Below are positions 52,181 through 62,000 of a DNA stretch of 64,000 bases, in pieces (position 1 is the stretch's first letter; the number at the start of each line of letters is the position of its first letter). The stretch lies in assembly GCA_903848465.1 (NCBI GenBank), contig CAINGK010000187.1, positions 1-64,000 on the forward strand. Direction: 5' to 3'. The notes under the pieces are model-generated. The model did not search any database, had not been told where the DNA came from, and was given only the letters and a program-made list of their open reading frames with translations. Position numbers and translations under genes: made by a program. The stretch is from an uncultured Verrucomicrobiota bacterium. GTDB taxonomy: Bacteria > Verrucomicrobiota > Verrucomicrobiia > Verrucomicrobiales > Verrucomicrobiaceae.

Positions 52181-54340
52181 TCACAGCATCGCACGCAGCC
52201 CCGTCCACCGTTTGCGGCTCTCCTGCTTGCTCACGGCCAGCGAGAGTGCCCGTTCATCGCCAACGAGGACGCACAGCTTCTTGGCCCGTGTGATGGCGGT
52301 GTAGATTAGGCTGCGCTCTAGCAGCACGTAGTGCTGCGTGCTCACGGGAAGGATGACGCAGGGAAATTCGCTGCCCTGGCTTTTGTGAATGCTCAGGGCG
52401 TAGGCAAGCTGGAGTTCATCGAGCTCACCGGGTTCGTATTCGACCAGGCGGTCGGCATCGTAGCGGACGTGGATTTTCACTGGATCGGCATCGATGGTGA
52501 CGATGTGGCCGATGTCGCCATTGAAGACTGACTTGTCGTAGTTGTTATGCGTCTGGATGACTTTGTCGCCAACGCGGAAGGTGACACCAAAACGCTCGAT
52601 TTCGAACTTGAGTTCGTTGGGCGGATTGAGCGCGAGCTGCAGCGATTGATTGAGCGAGATCGTGCCGAGTAGATTGCGGTTCATCGGCGTGAGCACCTGG
52701 ATGTCGCGGATGGGATCAAGGCCATACTTGGCGGCCAGGCGCGTGTGGGCCAGCTCAACAAGCGTGTGCTTGATCTCCTCCGGCTCCGCGGCTGGGAGGA
52801 AAAAGAAGTCGCTGCTGCGCGAAGGTTTCAGATCGGGCACCTGGCCGCGATTGATCGCATGCGCGCTGGTGATGATGCGGCTGCTGGCGGCCTGGCGAAA
52901 GATCTCGGTCAGCTTCACGCACGGCACTTTGTCACTGGCGATCAAATCATGCAGCACCATGCCGGGGCCGACGGAAGGCAACTGATCCGCATCTCCCACG
53001 ATGAGCAGATGCGCACCTTCCGGCAGCGCGGAGAGGAACTGCGCCATCAGCGGCGCATCAATCATCGACGCTTCGTCCACGACAAATAAATCGCCCGCGA
53101 GCGGTTTGCCGCGATGCCTCCCCCACTGACCTTCGCCTTGGTATTCGAGCAGACGGTGCAGCGTCTTTGCTTCCAGCCCGGTGCTTTCGGCCAAGCGCTT
53201 CGCCGCACGACCCGTGGGCGCTGCAAGTACCAGCTTGATCTGCTTGCTTTGCAAAATGAGCAGGATGCTGCGCAAGATGGTGGTCTTGCCCACACCGGGG
53301 CCGCCGGTAATGATGAGCAGCCGCTGCCGCAGGGCCTCGCGCACGGCGCGCTGCTGGCTTTCAGCCAGTTCTTTGCCCGTCTTCTTCATCACCCAACCCA
53401 ACGCGGCGTCTTCGTCGATGCTGGGATAAGCCGCAGGCAGGCAAGCGAGTGATTTCACATTCGCTGCGATGCTTTGCTCTGCGGCGCGCAAATAGGGCAG
53501 GTATAAAAAGGTGCCGTGCCGCTCGATCTGATCACTCGCAATGAGCGCCTCAATCTGCGGCGCGATCAATGCCTCCACACCAAGCAGATCGATGGCTTTC
53601 TTGATCGCCTCAGTCTCTGGAACGCAGCAGTGGCCGTTCCCAGCGGCGGTTTCGAGCACGTGCAGAATGCCCGCCTTGATCCGCTCCGGCGCGTCTTCGG
53701 CCACGCCGAGTTGATAGGCGATGTCGTCCGCCGTTTTAAAGCCGACGCCACGAATGTCCTGCGCCAGTCGATATGGGTTCTCCTTCAGCACGGCCTGCGC
53801 TTCTTCGCCATAGGTTTTGTAGATGCGCAAAGCCCGCGAGGAACTGATGCCGTGCTGATGCAGAAACAGCATGATGCCGTGTATCGACTTCTGCTTGATC
53901 CATGACGCGCGGATCTCAATGCGCCGCTTCTTGCCCACGCCTTCAACATCTTCGAGTTTCTTGGATTCATTCTCGATGATGTCGAAGACCTTCGGCCCGA
54001 ACTTTTCCACCATGCGCTTCGCATATTTCGGCCCGATGCCCTCGATCAAACCGCTGCCGAGGTAGCGCTCGATCCCCGCCAGCGAATCTGGCCGCCTGAG
54101 CTTGAGCGCTTCCGCTTTGAACTGCGGCCCAAAATCCCGGTTCGGCTCCCACACGCCCTTGGCCTCGAATTCTTCACCCGCCACCACGCGCGGCGCTTTG
54201 CCGATTAGGCTCACCACATCCCGCCTCCCCTCCGGGACGATCTTCAGAATGCAGTAGCCGTTATCCTCATTGTGAAACACCACGCGGTCCACGAGTCCGC
54301 GCAGGACTTCGGCTTTGGGGGTGTTTCGCGGGGCGGGCAT
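52181..54340 (-). CDS. RecD2-type ATP-dependent DNA helicase
   Basis: 719 residues. The N-terminal domain has helix-hairpin-helix-type DNA-binding segments (GLIEGIGPKYAKRMVEKFG, VEGVGKKRRIEI, IRGVGFKTADDIAYQLG). SF1B motor motifs follow: Q motif near SQQRAV, Walker A TGGPGVGKTT (about residue 340), DEASM, GDADQLPSVGPG, LTEIFRQA, VLTPMNR, and the C-terminal YALSIHKSQGSEFP and YTAITRAKK. RecD2 helicases move 5' to 3' in repair without RecBC. The length fits the family. Start is the ATG at 54340. Confidence 0.93.
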   Translation of the reverse strand: MPAPRNTPKAEVLRGLVDRVVFHNEDNGYCILKIVPEGRRDVVSLIGKAPRVVAGEEFEAKGVWEPNRDFGPQFKAEALKLRRPDSLAGIERYLGSGLIEGIGPKYAKRMVEKFGPKVFDIIENESKKLEDVEGVGKKRRIEIRASWIKQKSIHGIMLFLHQHGISSSRALRIYKTYGEEAQAVLKENPYRLAQDIRGVGFKTADDIAYQLGVAEDAPERIKAGILHVLETAAGNGHCCVPETEAIKKAIDLLGVEALIAPQIEALIASDQIERHGTFLYLPYLRAAEQSIAANVKSLACLPAAYPSIDEDAALGWVMKKTGKELAESQQRAVREALRQRLLIITGGPGVGKTTILRSILLILQSKQIKLVLAAPTGRAAKRLAESTGLEAKTLHRLLEYQGEGQWGRHRGKPLAGDLFVVDEASMIDAPLMAQFLSALPEGAHLLIVGDADQLPSVGPGMVLHDLIASDKVPCVKLTEIFRQAASSRIITSAHAINRGQVPDLKPSRSSDFFFLPAAEPEEIKHTLVELAHTRLAAKYGLDPIRDIQVLTPMNRNLLGTISLNQSLQLALNPPNELKFEIERFGVTFRVGDKVIQTHNNYDKSVFNGDIGHIVTIDADPVKIHVRYDADRLVEYEPGELDELQLAYALSIHKSQGSEFPCVILPVSTQHYVLLERSLIYTAITRAKKLCVLVGDERALSLAVSKQESRKRWTGLRAML

Positions 54341-54387
54341 GGGTGCAGGCTAAAGAAGCTGCGTGCTTGTGCGAGAGCGAATATCTC

Positions 54388-55128
54388 TCACCCGTGATGC
54401 CGCGTGCGAAATTCCTTCGGGGTCATGCCGGTGCGTTTGCGGAACTGCTGGGTGAAGGCGCTTTGGTCGCAGAAGCCGTGGTCGAGGGCGATTTGGATAA
54501 TGGGCGTGGATGTTTTGGCCAGGGCCTCAGCGGCGGATTGGACGCGTGTACGCAGCAGCAGCTCGTAGGGACTGAGGCCGAGAGCGGCGCGGAGCTTGCG
54601 GTGCAGGTGACGCGCGGAGACTCCGGCAGCGCGGGCGAGTTCAGCCGTGGTGACGACCTCCTGGCAGTGCGCGCGGGCGTATTGCATGGCTGCAGTCACT
54701 TCGCGCACGTCGTGCTGGCGCATGCGATCTTCATCGCGCCGCGTGATGCCCATGACGCCGATGACTTTTCCACGCTTGTCGCGCACGGGCAGCTTTGTGC
54801 AGAGGAACCAGTTCAGGTTATGCTGCTCGTCATACCAGACTTCCAGGCGGTTGATGAGCGGCTTGCCACTGCGGATGACCTTCTGATCATCCTCCCGGTA
54901 GGCCTTGGCAACCTCGGGCGGAAAGAACTTCTCGTCCATCGCGCCGACGAGGTCACGCTCGCTCTTGATACCGAAGCGTTCATACGTGGCGCTGTTCGCC
55001 GCGATGTGCCGTCCCTCGTCATCCTTCATGAAAAAGAACACGCCCGGCATGTGCTCGAAGATGGCCCGCACGCCCTGTGGATCGACGATCCGAGCAAAAA
55101 ACTCGGCTTGGAGGCGTGGTAGCAGCAT
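54388..55128 (-). CDS. PAS domain plus AraC-type regulator
   Basis: 246 residues. Residues about 20-130 form a PAS domain (EHMPGVFFFMKDDEGRHIAA, RYIGVMGITRR-like KVIGVMGITRRDED). Residues about 145-246 are an AraC/XylS DNA-binding domain with two HTH units (TTAELARAAGVSARHLHRKL; IALDHGFCDQSAFTQQFRKR). A DNA-binding regulator with a sensory PAS rather than a cupin is typical of these bacteria. It diverges by 93 bp from the PVC cytochrome gene at 55222 and may control it. Confidence 0.92.
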   Translation of the reverse strand: MLLPRLQAEFFARIVDPQGVRAIFEHMPGVFFFMKDDEGRHIAANSATYERFGIKSERDLVGAMDEKFFPPEVAKAYREDDQKVIRSGKPLINRLEVWYDEQHNLNWFLCTKLPVRDKRGKVIGVMGITRRDEDRMRQHDVREVTAAMQYARAHCQEVVTTAELARAAGVSARHLHRKLRAALGLSPYELLLRTRVQSAAEALAKTSTPIIQIALDHGFCDQSAFTQQFRKRTGMTPKEFRTRHHG

Positions 55129-55221
55129 GGCCGGATTTTAACAAAAATTGGCAACCTGTCACCAAACGAACGACGAGTGGCGGAAGTATGTTAAAGGGTA
55201 ATTTTTCAACCCCTGTTCGTC

Positions 55222-57786
55222 ATGCACCTCCGCCTCCTTTCCTTCCTCGCGCTCTCCAGCACCGCCGCGTTCGCTCAAACAAAGCCGACCTACACCTTCC
55301 CCATCAAGGCGCTGCCCGCCGAGGAGGAGCTGAAGACGATTCAACTGCCTGCCGGTTACTCGCTGGAGCTGGTGCTGAGCGATCCGATCATCAAGGAGCC
55401 GACGGCCATTGCCTTCGACGGCAACGGCAAGATGTACATCGTCGAAATGCGCACCTACATGCAGGACATCGACGGCACGGACGAGCTGACGCCAAAGAGC
55501 CGCGTCTCGCTGCATGAATCGACCAAGGGCGATGGCGTGTATGACAAGCACAGCGTCTATCTAGACAACATCCTGCTGCCCCGCATGGTGCTGCCGCTGG
55601 ATGATCGTGTGCTGGTCGGCATCACGGACACGAATGACATCACGCTGCATCGAGATGCGAATGGCGATGGTGTGGCGGATGAGCAGTCGCCTTGGTATGT
55701 CGGCGGCCCACGCGGCGGCAACATGGAGCACCAGCCCAGCGGCCTCGTGTGGGGTCTGGACAACTGGATTTACACGACCTACAACGGCTACCGCCTGCGC
55801 TGGAACGGCAAGGATGCACCGCTCAAAGAAAACACCGCGCCGAACGGCGGCCAGTGGGGTCTGGCGCAGGATGATTACGGCAAGATGTGGTGGAGCAATG
55901 CCGGTGGCGAAAAAGGCCTGTGGAACTACCAGGCACCGATCCTTTACGCCGCAATCAATGTGCCGCAGCAGAAGAGCGATAAGTTTGACACCGTGTGGCC
56001 CATCGTCGCCCTGGGCGATTTCCAGGGTGGCCCTGGCCGCTTCCAGTCGCCGGAAGATCTGCGCTTGAACCACTTCACCGGCTGCGCCGGACAGACAATC
56101 TATCGTGGCGACCGGCTGCCGAAGGAACTGTATGGCAACGTCTTCCTCCCCGAGCCCGTGGGTCGTTTGATCCGCCGCGCCATCGTCGAAGTGAAGGATG
56201 GCATCACCACCGTGACCAACCCGTATGAGGCGGAAATGAACGAGTTCATCCGCAGCAGCGATCCAAACTTCCGCCCGCTGAACATGACCACCGGCCCGGA
56301 TGGCTGTCTCTACATCGTCGATGCCTATCGCGGCATCATTCAGGAAGGCAACTGGGTCAAGCCGGGCAGCTTCCTGCGTGGCGCCATCGAGCCCACCGGC
56401 ATGCAGCACGTCACCGGCCATGGCCGTGTGTGGCGTCTCGTCCACAAGGACTTCAAACCCGGCCCGCAGCCAAAGATGATTGGCGAGACATCCGCAGAAC
56501 TCGTCGCTCACCTTACCCATCCGAACGGCTTTTGGCGCGACACCGCACAGCGCATGCTCGTGGTGAAGAACGACAAATCTGTGGTTCCTGCCCTCATCGA
56601 GATGACGGCGAAGAATGACAACCACCTCGCCCGCCTGCACGCGCTGTGGACGCTCGAAGGTCTTGATGCCGTCACACCTGACATCATCCACACCGCGATG
56701 AAGGATGCGCATCCGCAGCTCCGCGCCAACGCCATCCGTGTCGCGGAATCCCTGCTGAAGAAAGGCGACACTGCCTTGATCGCCGACATCAAAGCCCTGC
56801 GTGCCGACAAAGACCCGACCGTGGTGCTGCAGACACTCTATACCAGCCGTCTTTTCAACTGGCCAAACTGGAAGCTCGAAGCCCAGATGGCGCTCATGAC
56901 TTCTCCCAGCGTCGGTGTGAAGGAAATCGGCGCGCAGTTGCTCGTGGAGGCACCAAAGATCAGCGGCAGCTTCACCAAGGATGAGAAGAAGCAGCTTGAG
57001 CGCGGCCAGGAAATCTTCCGCTCGCTGTGCTTCGCCTGCCACGGCTTCGACGGCAATGGCATGCCGATCGCCGGACGCGAAGGAGCCACGCTCGCCCCGC
57101 CGCTCGCCGGTTCCAAAACGGCGGTGCAGGGAGACGCCATCGTGCGCGTGATGATGAACGGCCTCGGCGGACCCATCAATGGCAAGACTTATGAAGCGCA
57201 GATGGTGCCCATGGCCACGAACAACGACCAGTGGATCGCCGACGTGACCAGCTACATCCGCAAGGCCTTCGGCAACAACGGCAGGCTCGTCGATAAGAAA
57301 CAAGTGGCCGCACTGCGCAAAGACCTCTCCAAGCGCACCGCGCCCTGGAGCATCGAAGAACTGCAGGCCCTCTACCCGCAGCCGCTGAAAAACCGCGCCG
57401 CCTGGAAGCTCACCGCCAACCATGGAGAGAAGGATGTCAGCAAAGCCGTCGATGGCGACATCGGCTCCCGCTGGGACAGCCATAGCTCGCAGACACCCGA
57501 CATGTGGTTTCAGATCGACCTGCCCGAAGCCACTGACATCTCAGGCCTCGTGCTCGACACCGGCAAATCCCACAACGACTACCCGCGCCAGTATAAGATC
57601 GAACTCTCACTCAACGGCACCGAATGGGAGAAGCCGACCCTCCAAGGCAAAGGAGAAGCGGGATCAGTTGAATACCTCTTCCCCAAACCGGCCAAGGCCA
57701 AATCCATCCGCATCTCACAGACCGGCGAAGCGAAGGGGACCTACTGGTCCATTCATGAGCTGGAAGTGCTGGGCGTAGTGAAGTGA
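55222..57786 (+). CDS. Secreted PVC-type cytochrome c with discoidin-like C-terminus
   Basis: 854 residues with a signal peptide (MHLRLLSFLALSSTAAFA). Residues about 30-410 are the PVC beta-propeller domain (PTAIAFDGNGKMYIVEMRTYMQD, MTTGPDGCLYIVDAYRG). Residues about 430-580 are HEAT-like helices. The haem motif CFACHGFDGNG begins near residue 603 and is followed by YEAQMVPM for the axial Met. The last about 140 residues resemble an F5/8 type C (discoidin) domain (AVDGDIGSRWDSHS...MWFQIDLPEATDISGLVLDT), which may bind carbohydrate. The enzyme probably acts outside the inner membrane. The PAS-AraC gene is divergent. Confidence 0.9.
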   Translation: MHLRLLSFLALSSTAAFAQTKPTYTFPIKALPAEEELKTIQLPAGYSLELVLSDPIIKEPTAIAFDGNGKMYIVEMRTYMQDIDGTDELTPKSRVSLHESTKGDGVYDKHSVYLDNILLPRMVLPLDDRVLVGITDTNDITLHRDANGDGVADEQSPWYVGGPRGGNMEHQPSGLVWGLDNWIYTTYNGYRLRWNGKDAPLKENTAPNGGQWGLAQDDYGKMWWSNAGGEKGLWNYQAPILYAAINVPQQKSDKFDTVWPIVALGDFQGGPGRFQSPEDLRLNHFTGCAGQTIYRGDRLPKELYGNVFLPEPVGRLIRRAIVEVKDGITTVTNPYEAEMNEFIRSSDPNFRPLNMTTGPDGCLYIVDAYRGIIQEGNWVKPGSFLRGAIEPTGMQHVTGHGRVWRLVHKDFKPGPQPKMIGETSAELVAHLTHPNGFWRDTAQRMLVVKNDKSVVPALIEMTAKNDNHLARLHALWTLEGLDAVTPDIIHTAMKDAHPQLRANAIRVAESLLKKGDTALIADIKALRADKDPTVVLQTLYTSRLFNWPNWKLEAQMALMTSPSVGVKEIGAQLLVEAPKISGSFTKDEKKQLERGQEIFRSLCFACHGFDGNGMPIAGREGATLAPPLAGSKTAVQGDAIVRVMMNGLGGPINGKTYEAQMVPMATNNDQWIADVTSYIRKAFGNNGRLVDKKQVAALRKDLSKRTAPWSIEELQALYPQPLKNRAAWKLTANHGEKDVSKAVDGDIGSRWDSHSSQTPDMWFQIDLPEATDISGLVLDTGKSHNDYPRQYKIELSLNGTEWEKPTLQGKGEAGSVEYLFPKPAKAKSIRISQTGEAKGTYWSIHELEVLGVVK

Positions 57787-57804
57787 TCCTGTCCAAGCCG
57801 AAGA

Positions 57805-58875
57805 TCACGGGCTGAAGAAGTGACGCCCTGTTGAGCCTGCTGCGGTTGCATGATCGACCTCCCAATAGATGTCATCCATGATCGCAGCAGGTGCAGGGAA
57901 TACGCTCGCTTTTGCATAGTTCGCCGCGTCTTTGACTTCTGCAAAAGCGTCTGCTCTGATTCGACTCAAACCATACTGATCCAACAAGTTCTCTCTCCAC
58001 AATTGCGTGATCCATAGATGCAGCGGGTCGTGGTACTCTCTCCGCTCTTCGAGTTCCTGTTTGGTGCGATAGCGAAACTTGTTGGCATCCGCGATGGCAA
58101 ACCCTTCAAACCGATAGGTCGCAATCTCCAGCACCGTGGGCCGTCGGTCTCGATAGGCGCGCTCAATCGCTGGCTGGAGTTTGGCGCGGAGTTCATAAAC
58201 ATAGTCGCCATTGATGATATCCCACTCGATGTTGTAGCCTGCAGCACGTTGGGCCAATGAGCCGTTGATGGCCGAGGAACGGCGCACGGAGGTGCCCATG
58301 GCGAAACCATTGTTCTCGACCAGGTAGATTACCGGCAGATTGAACAGGGACGCGAGATTCAGTGATTCATGAAAAACGCCCTGGTTCACCGCACCATCGC
58401 CAAGATAGCAGAACACCGCGCCGGCCTTGTCCTGGTACTTGAGCGCAAAGGCCAGACCAGCGGCTAGGGCCGTCTGAGTGGCGGCATAGCCATGACCACC
58501 CCAGTGATGATGCTCAGGCGCGTAGAAGCCGAATAGGCCACCTTTACCCTTGGCGCAGCCCGTGGCCTTGCCAAACAGCTCCGCCATGCCATCCCGCATG
58601 CTCATTCCCGCAGCAATCGCAGTCCCCATGCCCCGCAAGCTGCAAATGCTATGATCCTGCGGCCCCATCATGGACCGGACGGCCACCGGAATGGCTTCCT
58701 GCCCGATCTGGAGAATGAGGAAACCTCCCATACGTCCAGCTTGGTAATGCTGTAACGCCACGCACTCGAAAGCCCGGTTACGGACCATTTCTCTTAAAAT
58801 CTGCACCTTGGCTTCTGGTGTCAATGCTAGGTTGACCTCAGCGAGAGCATAATCCGTATCGATTGACGTGCTCAT
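57805..58875 (-). CDS. TPP-dependent dehydrogenase E1 component, alpha subunit
   Basis: 356 residues. The TPP-binding motif is GDGAVNQGVFHESLNLASL...LPVIYLVENN (GDG with NN about 30 residues later). MAGRMGGF-like QAGRMGGFLILQIGQEA, HCSL-like SLRGMGTAIAAG and GKGGLFGFYAPEHHHWGGHG are typical of PdhA/AcoA-type subunits. No beta-subunit or E2 gene is adjacent, so the partners are elsewhere. The C-terminus has FAIADANKFRYRTKQELEE. It ends 18 bp from the convergent cytochrome gene. Confidence 0.92.
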   Translation of the reverse strand: MSTSIDTDYALAEVNLALTPEAKVQILREMVRNRAFECVALQHYQAGRMGGFLILQIGQEAIPVAVRSMMGPQDHSICSLRGMGTAIAAGMSMRDGMAELFGKATGCAKGKGGLFGFYAPEHHHWGGHGYAATQTALAAGLAFALKYQDKAGAVFCYLGDGAVNQGVFHESLNLASLFNLPVIYLVENNGFAMGTSVRRSSAINGSLAQRAAGYNIEWDIINGDYVYELRAKLQPAIERAYRDRRPTVLEIATYRFEGFAIADANKFRYRTKQELEERREYHDPLHLWITQLWRENLLDQYGLSRIRADAFAEVKDAANYAKASVFPAPAAIMDDIYWEVDHATAAGSTGRHFFSP

Positions 58876-58945
58876 GGAGATCGTTCGGGTTCAATCGGAC
58901 CAAGAAACTGGAAACTAACATTAGAATACAATGCGCTGATTCGCC

Positions 58946-58964
58946 CCCCCGGCGCAACCGGGGG
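58946..58964 (-). terminator. GC-rich hairpin after the PEP-CTERM gene
   Basis: CCCCCGG / CCGGGGG forms a 7-bp stem with a 5-nt loop. On the minus strand it lies about 57 nt past the stop of the PEP-CTERM gene. No U-run is present, so terminator function is uncertain. Confidence 0.4.
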
Positions 58965-59020
58965 CTTACAACAAACATGCGTGGTGCTTCATGCGCCCCA
59001 AGCCGTTGATTGGGCGTGGC

Positions 59021-62000
59021 TTAGAGGCCGCGACGGCGGCGGCGGATCATCAGACCGAGCAAGCCAAACATCAGGAGCAACGCGCGGGAAGGCTCAGGCA
59101 CGACCACCAAGATGCCGTAGGTGGTAAGGGCCGTGCTGTCCCAGCTAAGACCTGAAGCACTCAGATCAGGCAGGGCCAACTCTGAGCCAGTGCCAGTGAA
59201 ACCGCCGCTGAGAGTTCCTGACCAGTCGATGAGTTTGAAAACATCACCGATTTGAGCACCCATACCCGTAGTGGTGTAACCCCGGTCAAGAACGGTAATG
59301 ATGCCTGGAGTGCCTGAAACCACCGAGAGCGAGCCGTTGATCTTCAGGAAATCGTAGTTCTGCAGCCCTGCAGTGGTTGCGGGAGTCGTGGTATCCCAAG
59401 TGGCCAAACTGCTGCTGCCACTGCCCTGCAAATAGGCCAAGGCGGTCGCTTCGTGATTAGTGCCATAATAACCCTGGGTATAAAGTCCGGGCACTTGAAC
59501 CGTTGGCGCACTGATGCCGAGTTCGATCTTCGAACCCGTATTGGCGGTGACTGAAGTGAAAGTAAGCGTCTGGTTACTGTTGATTAAAGCAGTGTCAGCG
59601 CCAACGCCCGGAGCCAAGACAGCTCCTGTGTTCAGGATCGTGCTGCTCACAGTGCCTGAACCCGTAATTCTGCCCGAACTGACCGTGACTGTGCCAGAAC
59701 CGGTGCCGGAGTCCGTGATGAGAGATGGGGTGTTATCCACTTCCAGCTTGCCGCCAGAAACGGTGATGTTGCCACTGTAGCTGTTGTTGTTCGCGGTGAC
59801 GATCAGAGAACCACTGTCTGTTTTTGTCAGGCTAGTGCTGCCGCTGATCGTGCCCGAGAGAGTGAGGGCATTCGTGCCTGTGACATCTACCGTGCCACCT
59901 CCTGTACCGAGGGCGACTGCGCGGTTGGTTCCGGCATCAAAGGTGCCGGTGCTCTGCAACGTGCCACCGGCGATGCCGATGGTGTTGGTTGCCGAGGCAT
60001 CCCCGAGATTGGCCGCAGTGCTTACACTCACGACTCCGCCATTGATGTTGGTCTGACCGCTGTAGGTGTTGGTATTGGTCAGGGCAAGCTTGCCTGCACC
60101 CGTTTTGGTGATGCCAGATCCGCTGCCACTGACCACACCGCTGAAAGTCAGAGTATCACCACTATTGGCGACGGAGACACCGACCGTGTTGGAGCTGCCC
60201 ATGGCGATAGGCGCGCTGATAGTGTTGCTGCCATTGGTGTCTGCAATGGTGTCTGCAATGGTGGCACCCGACTGCAGGTTGACCGAGTTTGAACCAGAGC
60301 CAGCGGCCAAGGTATAGCTGCCTCCCAGCGTGTTGTTAAAGGTGATGCCCGCAAGGCTAGGCGTAGCCGCATCCAGGGTGATGGTTTGGGAGGTAGCCCC
60401 GATAGCATTGCCAAAGGTGGCCGTGTCACCGACGCTCAAAGAGCTGTCCACACCGGGGAGAGCCGCATTGCTGCTATTGCCGGCGAGCGCGTTGCCATCG
60501 GCAGTCCAGTTACCATTCGTCGCTGCGGCACTGCTGGCACCCCAGGAGCCACCGATGGACATGGCCCAGATGGCTTGGCCGCTGTAAACGATGCTGGAGG
60601 CGTTCACGGTCAACGTGCCCAACGAGCCATTGCCGAGAATGCTGGTGTCATCTGCAAAAGTGAAAACCTGGCTGCCACTCTTGTTGCCAGCCGTGGCTGT
60701 GCTGGTGCTATAACTGTAACTGGAGCCACCGCCGCTGGCCACGACGCCGCTGCTGGCCGAACCGCCGCCAGTGATGCTACCCGAGACCGACCCTGCCGTC
60801 CAGGTGATACCCGCAGCATTCGTCACAGGAGTGCCGAAGGTGCGGTTGCTGATCGTCACGGACTGCGCGCTGAGCGTGGCACCCGTATGCACGGTGGCGA
60901 AGGTCAGATCTGCCGTCTTGGTCGGCGTCCCATGCAGGAAGACATTGACCGTGCCGCTGATGCTGGCGGACGTTGTGACGGCATTGCTGTCCGTATTGGT
61001 CACCTGCCATCCCAGACCACTGCCAGCAGTGCCCGTGGTGTGAATGGTGCCCATAACAGACTGCGGGCTGCCAACGGCAACCGTGGAACCGTTGCTAGGA
61101 GTGAAGGTGTCAACGATGAGGGTTCCCGTCGAAGCCAGTCCCACCGCGAGAGCGCTTGAGCTTGCAGGAGCGGTGTTGGTCAGCGAGCCAGTCAGCGAGA
61201 TGCTGGTGTTAATGAAGGCATTGACCGAAGACCCAGGGCTGGAAGTGGTGAAACTCTGATCGGCCTTGTGGGTCAGATCCAGTTCAGTGGCCGTAGCCAG
61301 CAAGCGATAGTTCGTCGGGGCCGAGCCGGTGAAGGCCGCTGAATTCAAGCCGCTGGCTGCGGTGGCCAGCACATAGTTGCCCTGGTCGAGAGTGGAGAGG
61401 ACGTTGAACGAGATGTTGGCCCCGGTGGTGATGGTGGCTGCACCCACGATGGCCAGTTTGTCCGCGTTGCTGGCACCTGCGCCGACATCCACCACCAAGG
61501 TGCTGCCGCTATTGAAGGCCAGCGTGCTGCCAAAGTTCAAGGTGCCCACGGTGCCCACCGCACCAGCATTGATGGTGCTGCCCGTCAGAGCGGTGACAGC
61601 TCCATTCACGGTGCCAAATCCAGTCAGGGTCTGTGCGACAGAGGTATTGGCCACCGCCGTGCCTTGCAACTGGAACCCACCCGAGGTGGTAATGCCGCTG
61701 ACATCGAGAACAGCACCCGAGTTGCCGGAAACGTCGCCAACGACAATGAGTGACGACAGCGCAATGTTGTTGTTCACTACACTGCTGGAAAGAGCCAGCG
61801 TGCCAGGGGAGCCCGTCACGGACTGGATCGTCGTGGCACCCGAGTAGTAGTTGATGCCTGACAAGGTCTGTGTGCCCGTCCCGACTTTGGTGAAGGCCAG
61901 CTTGCCAGTCACCGCTGTGCCTGCTCCGGTACCAGCGACGGGGATGACCGTCAGGCCATCCTGAAGAGAACCATTGAAGGAGCCACCGGCATTGTTGTTG

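Noticed and set aside
57530-57550. GACATCTCAGG match to the core of the shared motif
   Set aside because: It lies inside the discoidin-domain coding sequence, without the paired CGTTA block.
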